A stretch of 64,000 bases of DNA, taken from contig VGAJ01000004.1 of the NCBI GenBank assembly GCA_016870795.1, forward strand, positions 1-64,000, read 5' to 3'. Every line of letters starts with the position of its first letter. Positions within the stretch are counted from its first letter, which is position 1. The position numbers were made by a program, and so were the translations under genes. Shown here in pieces: positions 35,929-46,151 of the stretch. The stretch is from Actinomycetota bacterium (GTDB taxonomy: Bacteria; Actinomycetota; Actinomycetes; Nanopelagicales; Nanopelagicaceae). The notes under the pieces are model-generated. The model was not told the DNA's origin and made no database searches. It saw only the letters and a list, made by a program, of their open reading frames with translations.

Positions 35929-36996
35929 ATGCGAAATATCTCCCCACTTAGATATCGCTGGTCTTTTCCAGTTAAATTCTTCTTCTATCTATTAACTATT
36001 GCAACTCTGCTTGCGCCAATTCCTTTTATCTTCTTTAAGCCTGGGGTGCCAGACAAAGTAACTGGAAAACTGATTCAAGTAAATGATTTTAAAACTTATC
36101 CAGTAAATGGTGAGTTATACATCACCTCTATTTTGGTTACTAATCCAGACTCTCCGGTCTTTGGCGCGGAGACCATTGTTAATTGGGCAATCGGTGCCAA
36201 TGTGGTCCTGCCCAGAGATGCGGTCTATCCACCGGTGAAGCCAGCAAAAGTCATTCAGCGAGATAGTAGAAGCGAGATGGAATCATCAAAGATCACAGCA
36301 ACTGCTGCTGCGCTTCGCTATCTAGGCTATGACTTTATTGAGCTCTACTTTATTAGCGATATTAGAGATTACTCCAATGCGAAAGAGAGATTTAAAGTTG
36401 GAGATTTCATTAAGGAAATTGATGGCAAGGTAATTGGAGAGTTAGAGGAAATTCGCTCCTCTTATGCAGAGAAAGATATTGGTGACCCGCTGCTAATTGC
36501 AGTAGATCGAGAGAATGCAAAGGGCGAGCTTGAGCGAATCACTGATGAGATCATTCTGGTTGAAAACCAAGAGGTAGTTAATGAGGATGGCTCCAAGCGT
36601 CCTGCCATAGGAATACTGGTGGGCACCACTGCACGCTTTCCAATCGATATTGACTTTAATATTCGAGGAGTCGGCGGGCCAAGTGCAGGCTTGATTTTTG
36701 CAGTTGGCATTATTGAAAAACTCACCGATGAAGATCTCTTGAGAGGACGAAAGGTTGCTGGCACGGGAACTATTACCCCTTCAGGCCAAGTTGGAGCAAT
36801 TGGCGGCATAGAAGAGAAGATGATTGGGGCTTCTCGAATCGGGGCAACTGTATTCATTGCACCTAGAGAGAATTGCCCAGATATTAAAAATATCCCAGCA
36901 GGTCTTAAGGTTATTCCAGTATCAACATTAGCTGAGGCAATCGCCGCCCTTCGCGCTCCAGATAGCTTTGTGCCTCGCTCCTGCCCGAATAGTTAA
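35929..36996 (+). CDS. Membrane-anchored PDZ-Lon protease (Rv3194c-like)
   Basis: A 355-residue protein. One N-terminal helix ('FFFYLLTIATLLAPIPFIFF') anchors it, a PDZ domain covers about 125-215 ('GDFIKEIDGKVIGELEEI'), and a C-terminal Lon (S16) domain has the catalytic Ser in 'GGPSAGLIFAVGIIEKL' and Lys in 'GGIEEKMIGASRIGA'. It lacks the AAA+ module of full Lon, so it is probably an ATP-independent surface or membrane protease. It shares the operon with the small membrane protein and lies before the UPF0182 gene. Confidence 0.9.
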   Translation: MRNISPLRYRWSFPVKFFFYLLTIATLLAPIPFIFFKPGVPDKVTGKLIQVNDFKTYPVNGELYITSILVTNPDSPVFGAETIVNWAIGANVVLPRDAVYPPVKPAKVIQRDSRSEMESSKITATAAALRYLGYDFIELYFISDIRDYSNAKERFKVGDFIKEIDGKVIGELEEIRSSYAEKDIGDPLLIAVDRENAKGELERITDEIILVENQEVVNEDGSKRPAIGILVGTTARFPIDIDFNIRGVGGPSAGLIFAVGIIEKLTDEDLLRGRKVAGTGTITPSGQVGAIGGIEEKMIGASRIGATVFIAPRENCPDIKNIPAGLKVIPVSTLAEAIAALRAPDSFVPRSCPNS

Positions 36997-37024
36997 GTTA
37001 ACTCTTTTTGGCTAATCTGCACCC

Positions 37025-39913
37025 ATGACCTTTGGAGATAACCCAGATAATCCTTTCCGCAACTTCCGCTTTCCTTCAAGAAACCTAAATGGTGGCGCCA
37101 GGCCAAAAATTGGAGCCCTGCCGCTAACGGTAATTATTCTGACAGTTCTTGCAGTGATTCTGGTTTCCTTAAGCGGTTTTTATGCAGACTTTCTCTGGTT
37201 TAGATCTGTTGATTACAGCCAAGTTTGGACTACCTTACTTACAACTCGAATCACCTTATTTTTCGTCTTTGGACTATTAACTTCATTAATTATTACTGCC
37301 AATATCTATATTGCCTATAAGCGACGCCCAATCTATGCTCCAGTAACAGTTGAGGCAGATAACCTTGAAAGATATCGCGCCCAGCTTGAGCCACTTCGAA
37401 AAGTTGGTTTAATCGGCGTCGCAGTTGCGCTATTTTATTTTGCAGGAATGGCAGGAACAAGGCTCTGGGAGAGCTGGTTACTTTTTAGAAACGCTACAGA
37501 GTTTGGAGTTACCGATCCACAATTTGGAAGAGATGTCTCCTTTTTCGCATTTGAGCTTCCTGTCTATCAATCAATAGTTGGTTGGGCAATCTCAACTCTG
37601 ATCTTGGCAACCATTGCATCCCTTGCGGTTCACTATGTTTATGGCGGTATTCGACCTCAGGTCAGACAAGATCGCACCACAGTTGCTGCCAGAGTTCAGC
37701 TCTCAGTCCTGCTTGGATTTATTGTGGCAATTAAGGCTGTGGCCTATTATCTAGATCGATTTGCACTTGCTACCTCTGATGAAGGAATCATCACTGGCCT
37801 TACCTATACCGATGTAAATGCCCTTCTTCCAGCAAAATCAATCCTTACTGGAATTGCAGCACTATGTTCGTTGCTATTTTTTGCCAACATCATTCGCCGC
37901 TCCTGGGTTCTTCCAGCAGCAGGAGTTGCACTTCTTGGCATCTCATCATTTTTAATTGCCGGGGTCTATCCAGGGTTAATCCAACAATTTCAAGTAAAGC
38001 CAAGTGAGTCATCAAGAGAGGCTCCATACATTCAACGCAATATTGAAGGAACTCGCGCTGCATATGGCCTAGATAAGGTTGAAGTAAAGGATTACTCGGC
38101 AATTGTTGATACATCAGCTGGGCAATTAGCAGATGATGCAGCAACAATTTCAAATATCCGTCTTATGGATCCAAATGTCTTATCAGCTACTTTCCGCCAA
38201 CTTCAACAACTAAAGCCCTATTACACCTTCAATGAATCACTTGATATTGATCGCTACACCATTGATGGGGTTACTCGCGATATGGTTGTTGCAGTTCGAG
38301 AGATAAATATTGATGGAAATCCAAATAGAAATTGGATTAATGATCACTTGGTTTATACCCATGGCTTTGGATTTGTTGGTTCATTTGGAAATATTCAAGA
38401 TATCGATGGAAAGCCAGTCTTCTCGGTAGGCGGCATCCCGCCACAGGGCGTACTTGGAGATTTCCAGCCAAGAATTTATTTTGGAGAGAATAATCCTGAG
38501 TACTCAATCATTGGTGGTACCACAGATGGTGAGGCAGTGGAATTTGATTATCCAGATGATGTCTCGGCAAATGGTCAGAAGAATTACACATACACTGGAA
38601 AAGGTGGAGTCCCAATGGGCTCAATTTTTTCAAGGTTGCTCTTTGCCATTAAGTATCAAGAACAGAGGATCTTGCTTTCAAATCTAATAAATGCTGATAC
38701 CAAGATTATCTTTGACCGTGAGCCACGTCAGAGAGTGGCAAAAGTTGCTCCATGGCTAAAGCTTGATGGCGATCCATATCCAGCAATTGTTGATAATCGA
38801 GTTCAGTGGATTATCGATGGATATACCACCAGCTCTGGATATCCATACTCTAGAACAGTTGATGTTTCAGGTGCTACAACTGATGCACTAAACATCAATA
38901 ACAATCCATTAACTGCCATTCCTAACTCAACTATCAACTACATTCGAAATTCAGTTAAAGCAACAGTTGATGCCTACGACGGAACAGTTACTCTTTATGC
39001 CTGGGATGAGAAAGATCCTGTTCTTGCCTCTTGGATGAAAGCATTTCCTGGAATTGTTAAGGCAAAATCTGAGATGAGTAAAGATTTAATCTCACATGTT
39101 CGCTATCCAGAGGATTTGTTTAGAGTGCAGCGAGATGTGCTCTCGCTCTATCACGTAAAGAATGCAAATGCCTTCTATGGTGGACAAGATTTCTGGCGAG
39201 TACCAAGAGATCCTTCAACGCTTGGCGCTAATGCTGGAGCCCAACCTCCTTATTACTACACCTTGCAACTACCTGGTGAGAAGAAAGCCTCTTTTGCTTT
39301 AACAACTCCATTTGTGCCACGAGGTGGTCGAGAAAACCTTTCAGCATTTGCTGTTGTGAATTCAGATCCTGGTGATGATTATGGCAAGTTCACAGTTCTG
39401 CAGCTGCAACGCTCAACAAACGTTGCAGGACCATCACAGGTTGCTTCAAACTTTGAGGCCAATCCAACAGTTGCGCTATCGCTATCACTTCTTCGCCAAG
39501 GTGGATCTGATGTTGTCCTTGGAAACCTTCTAACTCTTCCAGTTGGCGGCGGTCTGCTCTATGTTCAACCGGTTTATGTCAGAGCAACAGCTAATACTGC
39601 GGCATACCCACTCTTGCAGAAAGTATTGGTTTCATTTGGAGAGAAAATTGGTTTTGATGACACACTTAAAGGCGCTCTAGATCAAGTATTTGGTGGAGAT
39701 TCTGGAAGTACTAATCTGCCGCCTGCAAGTGGTGGAAGTACGGGAAGTAACACCGGATCGAATAGTGATTTAGCAAGCGCGCTTGCTAGCGCGCAAGCAG
39801 CTCTTGCAGATGCGCAGGCTGCACTTGCTAAGGGCGACTTTGCTGCATACGGCAAAGCTCAAGATCGATTAAAGGCAGCAATTGCCGCAGCAGTTGCAGC
39901 GCAAAATCGATAA
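37025..39913 (+). CDS. UPF0182 family large membrane protein (Rv3193c-like)
   Basis: A 962-residue protein. The N-terminal ~320 residues contain about seven membrane helices ('PLTVIILTVLAVILVSLSGFYADFLWFRSVDY' first). A long external domain follows ('LDIDRYTIDGVTRDMVVAVREIN', 'TYTGKGGVPMGSIFSRLLFAIKY'), then a Gly/Ser-rich linker and an Ala-rich C-terminal helix ('LASAQAALADAQAALAKGDFAAYGKAQ'). All are typical of UPF0182, whose function is unknown. TAATCT 6 bases before the ATG again suggests leaderless translation. It belongs to the conserved PDZ-Lon/DUF2342/AarF block. Confidence 0.93.
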   Translation: MTFGDNPDNPFRNFRFPSRNLNGGARPKIGALPLTVIILTVLAVILVSLSGFYADFLWFRSVDYSQVWTTLLTTRITLFFVFGLLTSLIITANIYIAYKRRPIYAPVTVEADNLERYRAQLEPLRKVGLIGVAVALFYFAGMAGTRLWESWLLFRNATEFGVTDPQFGRDVSFFAFELPVYQSIVGWAISTLILATIASLAVHYVYGGIRPQVRQDRTTVAARVQLSVLLGFIVAIKAVAYYLDRFALATSDEGIITGLTYTDVNALLPAKSILTGIAALCSLLFFANIIRRSWVLPAAGVALLGISSFLIAGVYPGLIQQFQVKPSESSREAPYIQRNIEGTRAAYGLDKVEVKDYSAIVDTSAGQLADDAATISNIRLMDPNVLSATFRQLQQLKPYYTFNESLDIDRYTIDGVTRDMVVAVREINIDGNPNRNWINDHLVYTHGFGFVGSFGNIQDIDGKPVFSVGGIPPQGVLGDFQPRIYFGENNPEYSIIGGTTDGEAVEFDYPDDVSANGQKNYTYTGKGGVPMGSIFSRLLFAIKYQEQRILLSNLINADTKIIFDREPRQRVAKVAPWLKLDGDPYPAIVDNRVQWIIDGYTTSSGYPYSRTVDVSGATTDALNINNNPLTAIPNSTINYIRNSVKATVDAYDGTVTLYAWDEKDPVLASWMKAFPGIVKAKSEMSKDLISHVRYPEDLFRVQRDVLSLYHVKNANAFYGGQDFWRVPRDPSTLGANAGAQPPYYYTLQLPGEKKASFALTTPFVPRGGRENLSAFAVVNSDPGDDYGKFTVLQLQRSTNVAGPSQVASNFEANPTVALSLSLLRQGGSDVVLGNLLTLPVGGGLLYVQPVYVRATANTAAYPLLQKVLVSFGEKIGFDDTLKGALDQVFGGDSGSTNLPPASGGSTGSNTGSNSDLASALASAQAALADAQAALAKGDFAAYGKAQDRLKAAIAAAVAAQNR

Positions 39914-39929
39914 TCGTTTTGGCTCAAAA

Positions 39930-39954
39930 GGGCTTACGCCTCTAGGCTAAGCCC
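39930..39954 (-). terminator. Hairpin between UPF0182 and tRNA-fMet, terminator-like on the minus strand
   Basis: GGGCTTA and TAAGCCC (39930-39936 and 39948-39954) enclose a second GCCT/AGGC stem. Read on the minus strand the hairpin is followed by TTTTG, so it could stop transcription from copA. On the plus strand there is no T-run. Confidence 0.4.
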
Positions 39955-39959
39955 ACCGA

Positions 39960-40036
<77 letters not shown>

Positions 40037-40056
40037 ATTTTTACTCGCGAGGTCTC

Positions 40057-42315
40057 CTAACTGCGAAGGGCTCTCGCGCCATTTAGTCGTAGGGAGTTAA
40101 GAACCACAAAGAGACTCGATGCAGCCATAGCTGCTGCTGCATACATTGGGTTTAGCAAACCAAGTCCTGCAATTGGAATGCCAATTACATTATAGAGAAA
40201 TGCCCAGCCAAGATTTCCTCTAATTATTCCAAGTGAATTTGCTGAAAGATCTAGAGCCTTGATTGCAGTAGCAAGTTCTGCTCGCATTAGAGTGATATCA
40301 GCACTTGAAATCGCAGTATCGGTACCAGTGCCAAGTGCCATACTTAAATCAGCTTCACTAAGGGCGGCTGCATCATTTATGCCATCGCCAATCATCAATA
40401 CTTTTTTGCCAGAGCTGCGCAGTTCTTTGACCTTAGCAATCTTTTGATCGGGGGTTGCTTGAGCAATCACATTGCTATTTGGAATACCTACTTGCTCTGC
40501 AATCTGGCTAGCTGCTTCCTGGTTGTCGCCGCTAATGAGCCAGCTTTCAATATCTCTCTCTTTCAAAGCTGCGATAGTCTGCTTTGCATCAACTCTTAGG
40601 CTATCGCCGACCTCAAAGAGAGCCATAGCAACGCCATCCACTGCAACAAGCGCCACTGAACTTCCTCGCAATTGCCCATATGAGATGGCTTCTTCTAATT
40701 GTGGATGTAGCGAGACTGTTGCTCGCCTGATTGAGGCAGGAGTTCCAATAAGAACTGGCATCTGCGCATCTCCAAATTGCATGCGAGCAGCAATTCCCAT
40801 ACCCGCGCTCTCTACATATTCTGCGAACTTCTTTCTAGCAATTCCTTGTTCTCTAAGGCTCTTACTGATTGCAACTGCAATCGGATGACTACTCTCATGC
40901 TCCAGGCTGTGAACTGCAATTAACAGATCTGATGTTGAAATCTTTGGTCCAGCTAATCCAAGGTCGGCAATTGTGATGTTCTGCACCTTCATCACACCTG
41001 TTGTAAGGGTACCCGTCTTATCAAAGATAGCGGTATCAATCTTTGTTGCAATCTCAAGTGATGAACTTTTTCGCAGGATAATTCCATTGGTAGCACCTTT
41101 GCCAGATGCCACAAGGAGGGCAACTGGGGTAGCAAGTCCCAGGGCGCAAGGACAGGCGATAATCAATACTGCAACAGATGCGGTGATGGAGTCAGTCAGC
41201 GAATTTCCTAAGCCATACCAAGTAGCGAAAGTTGCAATCGCAAGTGCAATAACAATAGGTACGAATACATTACTTATTCGATCTGCAAGTCTTTGGATAG
41301 GGGCTTTCTCACCTTGAGCGGTTAATACCATCTTGGTGATACGAGCAAGCTCAGTATCACTTCCAACTCTTTTTGCCTCAATAACTATTGGAGAATTTAG
41401 ATTGATAGCGCCAGCAATAACACTTGCTCCAGCTTGAACATCTACTGGCAGGGATTCACCTGTTAGTAGTGAATTATCAATCGCGCTTGATCCCTGAATC
41501 ACGATTCCATCGGTTGGAATAGCTTGGCCTGCTTTGACTAAGCAGTGATCGCCAATTACTAAATTAGCAATGGGCGCTGTTATCTCTTGGCCACCTCTAA
41601 TAATTATTACTTGTTTTGGAGTGAGGGAGAGCAAGTGGGCAAGGGATGATCCAGCTTTTCTCTTGGCTCTTGATTCAAGATATCTTCCAAGAACAATAAA
41701 GGTGACAACAGATGCGCCAACTTCAGAATAGATATCACCGTTTCCAGTTGAGTTGGCATAGATCGACCAGATAAGGGCAGTTAGGGAGCCTAATGAAATC
41801 AAATTATCCATACTTGGATGGGTGATGTTCTTAATAGCCGCTCGATGAATTGGCCAACCAATTAAGAGCACCACTGGAGCGCTAAGAGCAATTACTAGCC
41901 AGCCAGTTGGGGAATATAGAGGCGCTGCGATATTAAGTGAATCTAATTGGGTGAGAATAAATTTATCAACCTGCATATGGAGTTGATGCCACATCGAGAG
42001 AGTAATTACAGGGATGGTAAGTAAGATCGCTACAATTAATCGAAAGCCCATAGCCCTTGAATGAGAGAAACTCTCATAACCATCACCGCGAAGCTTTGCG
42101 CTATAGCCTGCTTTAACAACTGCAGCTATTAGATCTTTCGGATTTGCCCCTCGAGGAATGAGGATATGAGCGCTATCGGTAGCAAGATTTACTGATGCCT
42201 TAGCCCCTGGCACTTCGTTTAACGACTTTTCGACTCTTGCAACACATGAAGAGCAGGTCATGCCAGAAATACTTAAATCAATCTGCTCTAGATCTACTAC
42301 TTGAGTATCGCTCAT
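40057..42315 (-). CDS. copA: Copper-exporting P1B-type ATPase
   Basis: A 752-residue heavy-metal ATPase. One N-terminal HMA domain with the metal motif 'GMTCSSCVARVEKS' (about 15-30), eight predicted membrane helices, the intramembrane 'IIACPCALGLATP', the phosphorylation site 'DKTGTLTTG', 'SSHPIAVAIS' (HP locus) and the hinge 'MIGDGINDAAALSEADL'. CPC plus a single CxxC domain fits Cu(I) export. No copper chaperone or CsoR-type regulator gene is adjacent. Its start overlaps the hisN stop (ATGA), so it is last in a run hisN-copA. Confidence 0.94.
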   Translation of the reverse strand: MSDTQVVDLEQIDLSISGMTCSSCVARVEKSLNEVPGAKASVNLATDSAHILIPRGANPKDLIAAVVKAGYSAKLRGDGYESFSHSRAMGFRLIVAILLTIPVITLSMWHQLHMQVDKFILTQLDSLNIAAPLYSPTGWLVIALSAPVVLLIGWPIHRAAIKNITHPSMDNLISLGSLTALIWSIYANSTGNGDIYSEVGASVVTFIVLGRYLESRAKRKAGSSLAHLLSLTPKQVIIIRGGQEITAPIANLVIGDHCLVKAGQAIPTDGIVIQGSSAIDNSLLTGESLPVDVQAGASVIAGAINLNSPIVIEAKRVGSDTELARITKMVLTAQGEKAPIQRLADRISNVFVPIVIALAIATFATWYGLGNSLTDSITASVAVLIIACPCALGLATPVALLVASGKGATNGIILRKSSSLEIATKIDTAIFDKTGTLTTGVMKVQNITIADLGLAGPKISTSDLLIAVHSLEHESSHPIAVAISKSLREQGIARKKFAEYVESAGMGIAARMQFGDAQMPVLIGTPASIRRATVSLHPQLEEAISYGQLRGSSVALVAVDGVAMALFEVGDSLRVDAKQTIAALKERDIESWLISGDNQEAASQIAEQVGIPNSNVIAQATPDQKIAKVKELRSSGKKVLMIGDGINDAAALSEADLSMALGTGTDTAISSADITLMRAELATAIKALDLSANSLGIIRGNLGWAFLYNVIGIPIAGLGLLNPMYAAAAMAASSLFVVLNSLRLNGARALRS

Positions 42316-43121
42316 GAATTCACCGCGCTTATAAATGCTTGGTGAAGATGGCCATTGGTTGAAACTCCACTTTTACCAAAAGGACCAGCAACATTTTCTA
42401 AATCACTAAATCTTCCACCAGCCTCAGTAACGATTATCGCAACCGCCGCCATATCCCAGAGCGCAAGACTTGGCTCTGCTGCAATATCTACCGCTCCCTC
42501 TGCCACCAACATATGTGACCAGAAATCACCAATCCCTCTAGCTCTCCATGCCCTATCCATAAATGCTAGATATGAATTCTTTCTTGGTCCCCAACCAACT
42601 AAATCTGAAAATGAAATTGATGCATCAGATATTTCTTTCACATTTGATACTTTGATTTGAATTGCAGTACCTGAATTAACTTCCGTAAATGCTCCAAAAC
42701 CCTCTGCGGCATACCACCTGCGAAATAGAGCAGGGGAGGAGACCATGCCTGCTATCACCCGATCTTGGCCATTTTCATTGCTATGCACTAAACCAATGAG
42801 CGTGGCCCAGATTGGAAGGCCCCTTAAAAAGTTCTTTGTTCCATCAATTGGGTCTATTACCCAATATCTATCCATCGCCTTGATATCTTCTGCGCTGCCA
42901 AACTCTTCTCCAACAATTTTGTCATTTGGGCGCTGAGCTTTAAGAACTTCTCTAATTTTTTCTTCTACTGCTCTATCAGCATCGGTAACCGGTGAGAGAT
43001 CTGGTTTACTTTCAATTTTAAGGTCTTGAGCTAAAAATCTAGACGATGAGATCTCATCACTTAAATCAGCGAGATATTTGAGTAACTCAATATCTCCTAG
43101 AAGATCTCCTGGATAGGTCAT
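42312..43121 (-). CDS. hisN: Histidinol-phosphatase, inositol-monophosphatase family
   Basis: A 269-residue Mg-dependent phosphatase. 'DKIVGEEFG', 'WVIDPIDGTKNFLRGLPIW' and 'EPSLALWDMAAVAIIVTEAGG' are the three metal-site motifs, and 'GTKNF' plus the aroA/rsgA context fits the actinobacterial HisN histidinol-phosphatase. It makes histidinol in histidine biosynthesis. Specificity inside this superfamily is hard to read from sequence alone. It follows rsgA with a 5-base gap. Confidence 0.85.
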   Translation of the reverse strand: MTYPGDLLGDIELLKYLADLSDEISSSRFLAQDLKIESKPDLSPVTDADRAVEEKIREVLKAQRPNDKIVGEEFGSAEDIKAMDRYWVIDPIDGTKNFLRGLPIWATLIGLVHSNENGQDRVIAGMVSSPALFRRWYAAEGFGAFTEVNSGTAIQIKVSNVKEISDASISFSDLVGWGPRKNSYLAFMDRAWRARGIGDFWSHMLVAEGAVDIAAEPSLALWDMAAVAIIVTEAGGRFSDLENVAGPFGKSGVSTNGHLHQAFISAVNS

Positions 43122-43126
43122 AGTCC

Positions 43127-44107
43127 CTAGATTATCTCTTGGTTGCTTGAATCAAGCAGCCTTTTCAAGCTGGCTAGGCGCGAGGATGCTTGAGGACTTG
43201 TCTTTACGTAGTCATTTAGAGCGCAAGTTGCTTCATCATGAGAGCAATTCTTAGGACAGTTTGCAATAACTGATGCAAATTCAGTAAATGAGGCGATAAC
43301 TCGAGATTTATCAATATGTTCTAGGCCAAAGGATCTAACTCCGGGGGTATCAATAATCCAGCCCCCATTTGGTAATTCAAAAGAGATAGCACTTGATGAG
43401 GTATGGCGACCCCTACCAGTTGTTGAATTAACATCTCCAGTGTCGCGCTTTTTTATTCCAAGGAGTGCATTTACAAGTGTAGATTTACCAACTCCCGAGT
43501 GGCCAATTAAGACTGAAACTTTTGCCTCTAACGCTTTATGCAGCTGAGTTAAATCATCACCACGTTTTAACTTGAAGTAATCAACTTCCAAAACTTTGTA
43601 AGCTTTTAAGAACTCATCAGGATCTGCTAAATCTGCCTTACTCATAACAATTATCGGTTTGATGCCTTGATCAAATGCCACCGCTAAACAGCGATCAATA
43701 AATCCCTGTCTTGGAGCAGGATCAGCAGATGCTGCAACGATAACCATCTGATCAAGATTGGCTGCAATTGTCTTTTCAAAGGCCCCAGCATCATCAATGG
43801 TTCTACTTAAGCTATTACGTCGAGGTTGCACCGCAACAATTCGAGCTAGAGATCCAGCGCCACCACTTACATCTCCTACGATATTTACTAAATCTCCAAC
43901 CACTACAGCGTTCTTTCCCAGCTCTCTAGCTTTCATTGCGCTAACTAATTGCCCACTAGCAATGCGACATAGAGTTCTGCCGCGATCAACTGTGATTACT
44001 TGTGCAGCAATTGAGTCACTATGAGATGGTCTATCTTTACTTCGCCGGCGCGTTGATTTAGCCGGGCGAATACGAATATCACTCTCATCGGGGCGGCGTC
44101 TAACCAT
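43127..44107 (-). CDS. rsgA: Ribosome small-subunit-dependent GTPase A
   Basis: A 326-residue circularly permuted GTPase for late 30S maturation. An OB-fold comes first ('RTLCRIASGQLVSAMK'), then G4 'VMSKADL', G1 'GHSGVGKST' (about 200-208) and G3 'DTPGVRSFGL', the expected permuted order. The C-terminal zinc knuckle is 'CPKNCSHDEATC'. A basic N-terminal tail precedes the OB-fold. It overlaps the aroA stop by 8 bases. Confidence 0.94.
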   Translation of the reverse strand: MVRRRPDESDIRIRPAKSTRRRSKDRPSHSDSIAAQVITVDRGRTLCRIASGQLVSAMKARELGKNAVVVGDLVNIVGDVSGGAGSLARIVAVQPRRNSLSRTIDDAGAFEKTIAANLDQMVIVAASADPAPRQGFIDRCLAVAFDQGIKPIIVMSKADLADPDEFLKAYKVLEVDYFKLKRGDDLTQLHKALEAKVSVLIGHSGVGKSTLVNALLGIKKRDTGDVNSTTGRGRHTSSSAISFELPNGGWIIDTPGVRSFGLEHIDKSRVIASFTEFASVIANCPKNCSHDEATCALNDYVKTSPQASSRLASLKRLLDSSNQEII

Positions 44108-45362
44108 TTAGTAGTTGACTCCAAAGCGCTGGAAAATCAGTGATTGTCTTTTTGGTTGTTTCAATATTTTCTACTTCAACTCCATCGACGGCAAGGCCAA
44201 TGAGCGCGCCTGCTGTTGCAAGGCGATGATCTTCATAGGTGTGAAAAACTCCAGATTTCATAGGCTTTGGATTGATTCTAAGCGCGCTTTCTTCTTCAAT
44301 TACTCCTGCTCCAAGAGCAGTTAGCTCATTTTTTAAAGCGCTCAATCGATCCGTTTCATGGAGTCTTAAATGGCCAATACCGCGTAGGTATGAGGGGAAG
44401 TCTGCAAAACAAGCCAGCGCTGCAATCACTGGAGTTAGCTCGCCAACATCGCCAAGGTCAATATCAATTCCTCTTATTTGGCCACTTGATCGAACTCTTA
44501 AACCTTGATCTACAAAATCAATTACCCCGCCCATTTCTGAAAATATCTGCCTTAGTTGATCTCCTGGTTGGGTAGTTTTTCTTGGCCAATCTTTGATTAT
44601 CACTTCGCCGCCACATACTAAAGGCGCAGCCATAAAGACAGCAGCATTAGAAAGATCTGGCTCAATTACTAGATCAACTCCAGATAATGTAGTTGGCATA
44701 ACGCTCCATTGATTCGCAATAGAGGTATCAACAACTGCTCCATATTGGGCGAGCATTGCGATAGTCATCTCGATGTGAGGCTTTGAAGGAAGGTTCTTAC
44801 CAACATTTTTGATCTTAAGTCCCTGCCTCATTAAAGGTGCAACTAATAAGAGCGAGGAGAGAAATTGACTTGAAGCGCTGGCATCTATTTCAACCTCTCC
44901 GCCATTTATATAGCCGGCGCCATTTATAACCAAAGGCAGGCTATATCTACCTTGATGCTCAATGCTTACTCCAAGGCTTTCGAGCGCCTTGATGACTGGG
45001 CCAAGTGGGCGCTGGTGGGAACGCGGATCTCCATCAAAGGAGATCAATCCCTTAGCAAGTGCTGCAAGAGGTGGAAGAAATCTCATTACAGTTCCAGCAT
45101 TTCCAACATCAATTCCTGTAGGTCCCATTAGCGGCCCTGGAGTTATCTTCCAAAGATCTTCCTCAATCTCAATCTTTATACCTAGGCTAGATAGCGCTTT
45201 GATCATTAAATCTGTGTCTCTTGAACGCAAGCCCCTTCGCAAAGTAGATGGTGATGAGGCAAGTGCGCTTAATACTAGAGCTCGATTTGTAACTGACTTT
45301 GACCCTGGAATATTTATGGCGCCCGAGATTGGCTTTGATGCCCTAAAGGGTGCGCTCCACAT
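44100..45362 (-). CDS. aroA: EPSP synthase (3-phosphoshikimate 1-carboxyvinyltransferase)
   Basis: A 420-residue enzyme transferring enolpyruvate to shikimate-3-phosphate. 'INIPGSKSVTNRALVLSALA' (about 17-36) and 'GNAGTVMRFLPPLAAL' are the active-site segments, 'LRLHETDRLSALKNELTALG' and 'TYEDHRLATAGALIGLA' are C-terminal signatures. First gene of the aroA-rsgA-hisN-copA run. Divergent from the SRAP gene across 43 bases, the same arrangement as around mycobacterial aroA. Confidence 0.96.
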   Translation of the reverse strand: MWSAPFRASKPISGAINIPGSKSVTNRALVLSALASSPSTLRRGLRSRDTDLMIKALSSLGIKIEIEEDLWKITPGPLMGPTGIDVGNAGTVMRFLPPLAALAKGLISFDGDPRSHQRPLGPVIKALESLGVSIEHQGRYSLPLVINGAGYINGGEVEIDASASSQFLSSLLLVAPLMRQGLKIKNVGKNLPSKPHIEMTIAMLAQYGAVVDTSIANQWSVMPTTLSGVDLVIEPDLSNAAVFMAAPLVCGGEVIIKDWPRKTTQPGDQLRQIFSEMGGVIDFVDQGLRVRSSGQIRGIDIDLGDVGELTPVIAALACFADFPSYLRGIGHLRLHETDRLSALKNELTALGAGVIEEESALRINPKPMKSGVFHTYEDHRLATAGALIGLAVDGVEVENIETTKKTITDFPALWSQLLNG

Positions 45363-45405
45363 ACTTGAAAGTCTAGTTCATCGCCATAAGTATTAGATTA
45401 GGAGT

Positions 45406-46113
45406 ATGTGCGGAAGATATGCCCTATCGGCGATGATCAGCGATATTGCTGAAGAGTTTTCTACCAATAGCGCTCCAGGCATCAGCCTTCCCGCCGATTG
45501 GAATATAAAGCCAACTAATGATGTCTACATCATTAAAAATCAAGCAATTGAAATTGCCTCTTGGGGGATGATTGCGCATTGGTCAAAGAGTGATGATGAG
45601 GCAGCAAAATCTCAATCAAGTGCAATCAATGCAAGATCTGAAAGTGTTCATGAGAAACCAACTTTTAAAAGCGCCTTTAGAAGTAATCGCTGCTTAATTC
45701 CTGCAAGTGGTTACTACGAATGGGCCAGTGAGCTTGGAAAATATAAGACTAAGCAACCAATATATGTTTCAAGAGATGATGAAAAATTACTTGCCTTTAG
45801 TGGAATCTTTCAAAGTTGGACATCTCCATCAGGAAGAGTAATCCAATCTGTTGCAATTATTACTAGGCAGGCAGTGGGCCAATTGGCTCAAGTACATAGC
45901 CGGATGCCAGTATTTCTCCCAAGGCAGAGATGGCAAGATTGGATGAATCCCAAGATTAATGATGTTGAAAAGATTAGATCTCTTTTGGATGTTCCAACTC
46001 CTGATGCAAATCTTCGCTTTCATCCAGTATCAAGTGCGGTTAATTCGATTACTGGCAGCGGGCCCGGGCTTATTGAGCCAATTGAATTAGGAGAGCCCGA
46101 GACCCTCTTCTAG
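45406..46113 (+). CDS. SRAP-domain abasic-site protein (YedK/HMCES-like)
   Basis: A 235-residue protein. After Met removal Cys2 ('MCGRYAL') is the residue that cross-links to abasic sites in this family; 'NARSESVHEKPTFKSAF' and 'CLIPASGYYEW' carry the other active-site residues, and a final 'HSRMPVFL' His is present. It protects abasic sites in single-stranded DNA. TAGATT is 6 bases before the ATG. It lies just upstream of sigR, and the sigR promoter starts 5 bases past its stop. Confidence 0.94.
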   Translation: MCGRYALSAMISDIAEEFSTNSAPGISLPADWNIKPTNDVYIIKNQAIEIASWGMIAHWSKSDDEAAKSQSSAINARSESVHEKPTFKSAFRSNRCLIPASGYYEWASELGKYKTKQPIYVSRDDEKLLAFSGIFQSWTSPSGRVIQSVAIITRQAVGQLAQVHSRMPVFLPRQRWQDWMNPKINDVEKIRSLLDVPTPDANLRFHPVSSAVNSITGSGPGLIEPIELGEPETLF

Positions 46114-46117
46114 GCAG

Positions 46118-46143
46118 GGAATAAAGCTCTGGATATGCGGGTT
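46118..46143 (+). promoter_or_regulatory. SigR/SigH-type promoter (leaderless, autoregulatory)
   Basis: GGAAT (46118-46122), an 18-base spacer and GTT (46141-46143) match the SigR/SigH consensus GGAAT-N18-GTT. The sigR ATG is at 46152, 8 bases after the -10 element, so transcription would begin essentially at the start codon. Confidence 0.75.
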
Positions 46144-46151
46144 AGGCTGCT